Source of the DNA: Glomus cerebriforme
Lineage: Eukaryota; Glomeromycota; Glomeromycetes; Glomerales; Glomeraceae
Length of the DNA stretch: 64,000 nucleotides
NCBI GenBank assembly: GCA_003550305.1
Contig: QKYT01000133.1
Coordinates: forward strand, 161,739 to 225,738
Direction of reading: 5' to 3'
Made by a program: the position numbers and the translations under genes. The notes beneath the pieces are model-generated. The model did no database searches, was not told the origin of the DNA, and saw only the letters and a list, made by a program, of their open reading frames with translations. How positions within the stretch are numbered: the first letter of the stretch is position 1; every line of letters starts with the position of its first letter. Positions 60,043 to 64,000 of this stretch are shown here, piece by piece.

Positions 60043-61299
60043 TTCGACGACTTATAAAAAAAAAAAAAATTGTGACAATCCTTTTCAACTTAATCTTATT
60101 CATTATCGGGGCCGGTTAATAATTTAATTGGACGAAATAAAAAAGATTATGTACTTCATTTTGATAACGCTGGCTTATTATCAAAGAGAGATAACGTAAA
60201 AACGTACAAAGATAAATTATTGGTTCGGATACACAACCCCAAGTATTCCCAAAAGATAAAGATAAATTTGGTTATTTCGGATGCGAATAATCCGAAAAAT
60301 TTACTATTTGTTTATTGAATACATATATATATACAGTATATTTTATGTATGTTGATCAAGTCATGTGATGAATATTCGGAATATAAGTTTAACATTGAAA
60401 ATTTCTTATTGCTATTGCCATTACCGTTAAATTGAATAATTATAAAGAACCGGACATCCGGAATTGTCCAGAAATTGTTTAGAATATGTCTCTATGTATC
60501 GGATTTTATCCAGAAAACATTCCGAAACATACATGAAAGTTCCGGCGGATTTCGGACATTATCCGGACGCTGTAGGAATCCTTTTTCCATAGGGCGCACA
60601 ATTAATTTCCATTTAAATTCTGATTCGTAGTTTGTAATATTTGGACCGAATGGTTTATTCCCTTATTTTCTACGATGTTCAGGAAGATTTTTTATCAATA
60701 ATAATGAATCACATGATTTCCACAAAAATAGGATCGTCATTATTTACTTAACTTTAAAAAATTATATAATTTATATTATTGTACAATACATAAATAAAAT
60801 AAATCTTATTTTTATTTACACTCTTTTTTACGTTCTTTTTTTCGGTCTTTTTTTAAAAAAATGCCACTTTCAAAGAAGAATAATATCTTGTTATCTTGTT
60901 TAGATTTACTTTTAAAATAAGTTATTTGTAACATATACCTTGAATTTTTATTACTAAAGAATAATTTGCATGTGTTAAATCAACAAATGATTTAACCAAT
61001 ACTTGAATTAACCTTTTCGCCTTGATCCACAATTACCGGATATCGATACTGGGGCATCAACTTGTATTATTCTTTGTTTCATCCAAGTAGCAAAATGAAA
61101 CTCTATCAATCAAAGCCACACGATTTGCAATTGACACGTCATATTAACATGTACGCCTTAATAAAATTCCATTAAGATAATGCACATATGCAATAAGATA
61201 ACGATAATGAGAGTGTTGATTTTATCAAAAAGCTCTTACAAGGAAATCAAAATAAGTATCAACGGGACATGTTATTTTATCTAGTACTAGTGTTAATGG
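59571..61299. other. Upstream region of the short F-box gene
   Basis: No gene. (AAT)n microsatellite near 60015-60035, poly-A/T tracts at 59646-59660 and 59957-59971, and a TCCGG-rich patch (60440-60580) that recalls the CGG-rich repeat at 26.3 kb. T-then-A tract near 60850. Confidence 0.4.
60440..60580. repeat. TCCGG-rich patch
   Basis: Repeated CCGGACATCCGGAATTGTCC, then ATCCAGAAAACATTCCG, TTCCGGCGGATTTCGG and ACATTATCCGGACG blocks. CpG-rich against an AT-rich background and possibly related to the patch at 26265-26415. Confidence 0.45.
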
Positions 61300-61530
61300 C
61301 ACGTGGTGTAACACAACCAATCAGAATGCAAACATGTGGTCGAGTATATCCAATCAGAATGCAAACATGTGGTCGAGAATATCCAATCAGAATGCAAATA
61401 CGTGGTTGAGAATATCCAATCAGAATGCAAAGCACGTGGTCGAGTATATCCAATCAAAATGCAAAGCACGTGGTCGAGTATATCCAATCAGAATCCAAAG
61501 CACGTGGTCGAATAATATCCAATAAGAATG
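61300..61530. promoter_or_regulatory. 33-35-bp repeat array of CCAAT boxes and E-boxes
   Basis: Seven units, each ending in a CCAAT box followed by CAGAATGCAAA-like sequence. CCAAT starts at 61317, 61350, 61383, 61416, 61450, 61484 and 61519. Each unit also has an E-box-like site before GGT: exact CACGTG at 61300, 61433, 61467 and 61501; CATGTG at 61333 and 61366; TACGTG at 61399. CCAAT is the target of the HAP/NF-Y complex and CACGTG of bHLH factors. The array lies about 1.7 kb upstream of the minus-strand F-box gene that starts at 59570. Repeat structure is directly visible; a regulatory role is inference. Confidence 0.55.
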
Positions 61531-62559
61531 CAGAAATTAAGAATATTACTAACGTAATATAATTGCGATTTATTTTTTTTTAAAAAAGGAATAACCAAAT
61601 TATTAATAATTATTATAGAACTTCATATATCCCTCATTGAGTCACTAATCGACTTCATATTCTCGTTCTATTTGTTCAACGTTGAGATTGTCTTTGAAAC
61701 ATTGCTTTTGTTCTTCGTTGTCAAATAATATTCGTAACATACATCTACTCTATCTACTCTTTTTCTCTTTGTAACAAAAGTATCCTCTTACTTTATCAGT
61801 TGGAAATTGGAGACGGCACTTCGTTACATCACAGGCGCGAACAATTTTTAATTTAATTACATATTCAATTCGCAACAAACACTTATACTTGTCGATATAT
61901 TTTATTTTTAAGCATAGCGTATTCGAATATTTAAAAACAGACTTTAATTGTAATTATCGCTGCCTGTAATTACCAATTTTTATTTAATTCTCGTCCAGTA
62001 AACGTTGCCGGCCTAAAAATTTTTGAATTTTACTACGGAAATGGTGAAAATGAATAATGTCTTGATACTAATGGACAAGAACATAGATCTTTACGCCTGG
62101 CTTATCGGTTACGTCACACTTCTAAGTTTTTTTTCGCGACACACTTTGACATTTTCACTTAAATTATTTGGTTCTATTTATACAATGTAATCAAGTTCAT
62201 TTGTTTAAAAAATTAATAATATTAAATAATAAAAAGTTGAATGATTTTGAAAAATGAGTAAATAAGTTTTTTGTTTTTATTAGAAGAAAATAATTTTTAA
62301 TTTTAATTTTTATCAAATATACAATATTTGAAAATTTTGAATATATTAAACGATATATAAAATTTTTTTCATTACTATGCTATCAAAAAATTGTTATTAT
62401 TTGTAATGTTATTAATGTTATTAAAAAAAACTATTTAAACCTAAAGATTATATAAAACTATATAAAACTATATAAAACGAATATCATAGAAAAAAGAATT
62501 CAATTCTTTTCATTTCCACAATTTTACAATGACTTCTTTTAACACTTGTTCCATTTAAT
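61531..62559. other. Intergenic region
   Basis: No gene seen. It separates the repeat array from the stop of the minus-strand F-box gene at 62560. Three copies of ACTATATAAA lie near 62450-62480. Confidence 0.4.
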
Positions 62560-64000
62560 TTAATATAATTTCCTTTTTGTAATTAATTCTATATCAAATT
62601 CATTGGCAACATTAAAATATTGTTGATCTAAAATGAATTTTCCTGTTATTTTTAAATTATTTAATTTTCCATCCCTATTTTTACAACCTCTAAAAAACCA
62701 TCTTAATCCATAAGTACTAAACATATAACAATTAATCTCTTTAAATTGAATTCTTTGTAAATTTTTAGGAATTAATTCACCTAAAGTTTTAAAATCTTCA
62801 TCCCATGATCTATTATTATATGATAATTTTGTACTGAGAAAAACTAATTTTGTACATGATTTAAAAATAGAAATCAACTCATCAGGAAAAATTGTAGGAA
62901 GATCTAAATAAATTAATGAACTTAAATAAATTGGAATTTGTTTAAAGATTAAATTAAATTCATTTACTCTTTTAAATTTTATAACTAATTTATTTAAAGT
63001 ATTTGAAGAAGATTTAATTAATTGAACCAAAAAATCTTCTGAAATAGATGCATAATAATTTGCCACGTATTCAAAAGTTTCAAGTACTGTTAATTTCTTT
63101 GCCCAAGAATTTAAATTATCATCCATTTTCCTACAATTATGTAACTTTAATTCTTTAATATTATTAAGAGAACATAATGAATTTAAAGCCTTTTCACTTA
63201 TTCTAGCAAATGATAAAAATTTAAATTCTATTGATTGAAGACTTTCAATTTGTGTTGATAATGAATCAAATACGATATTATAATGTTCGATATTATAAAA
63301 CATTGAACCATATTTATATTCCGATAATGTAATATGTCTTAATTTTTTTTGTAAAGAAATAAATTGAGATATAGAATATGCTTTTTCTATAGAATTAATA
63401 CCTTCATTATAGAATAAATCTAGATTACAAATATTATTTGAAAGAGCTGAATAAAAATCTTTTGTTGATAACGTAATTTCATTACTTCTATTAATATAAA
63501 ATAATTCTTTTAAATCATTTAATTTACTTGCTCCATTATAATCCTTATTAGTTAATAAATCAATTATATTATTAAAATATTCATTATTTTGTATTGTAAA
63601 TGGAAATTCTAATGTTTTTAAATTATGACAATTCTTACATAAGAATTCCATTAAATGATTCATAATTGGAATTGATATTTTTGAGAAACGATCATTTTTC
63701 ATATTATCATTAATTGGAATATAAGAGGGTAACCATATATTACGATAATAAAATAATAAAGGTTCGGATAATTTTTCGTTAAAAATTAAACCACGAATAA
63801 AAGTGGCATAATTAAATGTAGTTGTAGAAATATCTAAAGTTTTAGATTTATTAGAAGAATGAAGGTTATAATATAATTTTTGTATATTAGAAAAGTTTGA
63901 TAAAATAATTTGTTCAATTTCAGATTTAGGAACGCAACTTAATAATGTACGAATCAATTTAAAATATGAACCATTAGGATAAGTTAAATGACGAAAATGA
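62560..64000 (-). CDS. F-box/LRR protein, 5' end beyond the window
   Basis: Partial: the frame is open to the right edge, with about 480 codons visible. It starts inside the protein with FRHLTYPNG then LIRTLLSCVPKSEIEQI, the signature of the same subfamily as 36912 and 50745; the F-box itself should lie just beyond 64000. LRR-like segments: LKTLEFPFTIQN, LNDLKELFYINRS, LRHITLSEYKYG, LQSIEFKFLSFA, IKELKLHNCRKM, LNKLVIKFKRVN, LIYLDLPTIFP, LNNLKITGKFI. The C-terminus is ELITKRKLY. No defect in the visible part. Confidence 0.88.
   Translation of the reverse strand, partial: HFRHLTYPNGSYFKLIRTLLSCVPKSEIEQIILSNFSNIQKLYYNLHSSNKSKTLDISTTTFNYATFIRGLIFNEKLSEPLLFYYRNIWLPSYIPINDNMKNDRFSKISIPIMNHLMEFLCKNCHNLKTLEFPFTIQNNEYFNNIIDLLTNKDYNGASKLNDLKELFYINRSNEITLSTKDFYSALSNNICNLDLFYNEGINSIEKAYSISQFISLQKKLRHITLSEYKYGSMFYNIEHYNIVFDSLSTQIESLQSIEFKFLSFARISEKALNSLCSLNNIKELKLHNCRKMDDNLNSWAKKLTVLETFEYVANYYASISEDFLVQLIKSSSNTLNKLVIKFKRVNEFNLIFKQIPIYLSSLIYLDLPTIFPDELISIFKSCTKLVFLSTKLSYNNRSWDEDFKTLGELIPKNLQRIQFKEINCYMFSTYGLRWFFRGCKNRDGKLNNLKITGKFILDQQYFNVANEFDIELITKRKLY

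Noticed and set aside
61293..61525. Repetitive frames on both strands in the CCAAT/E-box array
   Set aside because: They arise because most repeat units are 33 bp, a multiple of three; no start context or flanking coding sequence.
61300..61530. CRISPR array
   Set aside because: Whole units repeat without unique spacers, and the sequence is eukaryotic; it is a minisatellite.

Overview
The window is AT-rich eukaryotic nuclear DNA (I estimate about three quarters A+T by eye; not computed), with short GT...AG introns, long homopolymer and T-then-A tracts, and genes separated by wide gene-poor stretches. The gene content is diverse F-box/LRR proteins, a BTB-TLDc protein, a Cys-rich TKL-like kinase with an HRDFHSGN catalytic loop, small SAM-methyltransferase-like proteins and a DVS/LDCS-type LRR protein. 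Together with many transposon relics, this strongly suggests an arbuscular mycorrhizal fungus (Glomeromycotina, Rhizophagus irregularis or a close relative). That is inference from family recognition; no search was run.

1-6.2 kb is a graveyard. It holds minus-strand coding relics, minisatellites, and a dead hAT transposase gene interrupted by a second hAT-like foldback element flanked by an exact 8-bp target duplication. 6.3-7.7 kb is a five-exon methyltransferase-like gene; its paralogue with fewer introns lies at 22.7-23.8 kb. 10.6-14.1 kb holds a decayed and an apparently intact F-box gene of the same subfamily. 14.4-18.1 kb is again relic territory (BTB, LRR, a possible tyrosine-recombinase element, and a terminal-inverted-repeat element). 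18.4-21.3 kb is a complete eleven-exon GH15 glycoside hydrolase gene that seems to need a 4-nt micro-exon.

25.0-25.7 kb encodes a small three-helix membrane protein, 27.0-28.5 kb a 520-residue LRR protein, and 31.0-31.5 kb a small charged protein. A hAT-type element with an 8-bp target duplication sits at 34.5 kb. 35.1-36.6 kb is the BTB-TLDc gene and 36.9-38.5 kb an F-box gene. 42.2-44.7 kb is the five-exon kinase with a CxxC-rich N-terminal half, and 47.5-48.3 kb an NAD(P)-binding atypical SDR.

The right third is dominated by one F-box subfamily: a fragment at 48.7 kb, an intact gene at 50.7-52.4 kb, a pseudogene at 53.5-55.3 kb split by a palindromic 255-bp element, and a partial gene running off the right end. 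A divergent short F-box gene lies at 58.6-59.6 kb. Upstream of it, at 61.3-61.5 kb, is a 33-35-bp repeat array in which every unit carries a CCAAT box and a CACGTG-like E-box.

No operon-like logic links the genes. The F-box and BTB proteins are presumably substrate adaptors of SCF and CUL3 ubiquitin ligases; the others look independent. Exon boundaries were placed by hand from GT/AG sites, phase, paralogue comparison and family conservation. No transcript evidence was available. Reading frames that begin with TTG were trimmed to the first ATG.
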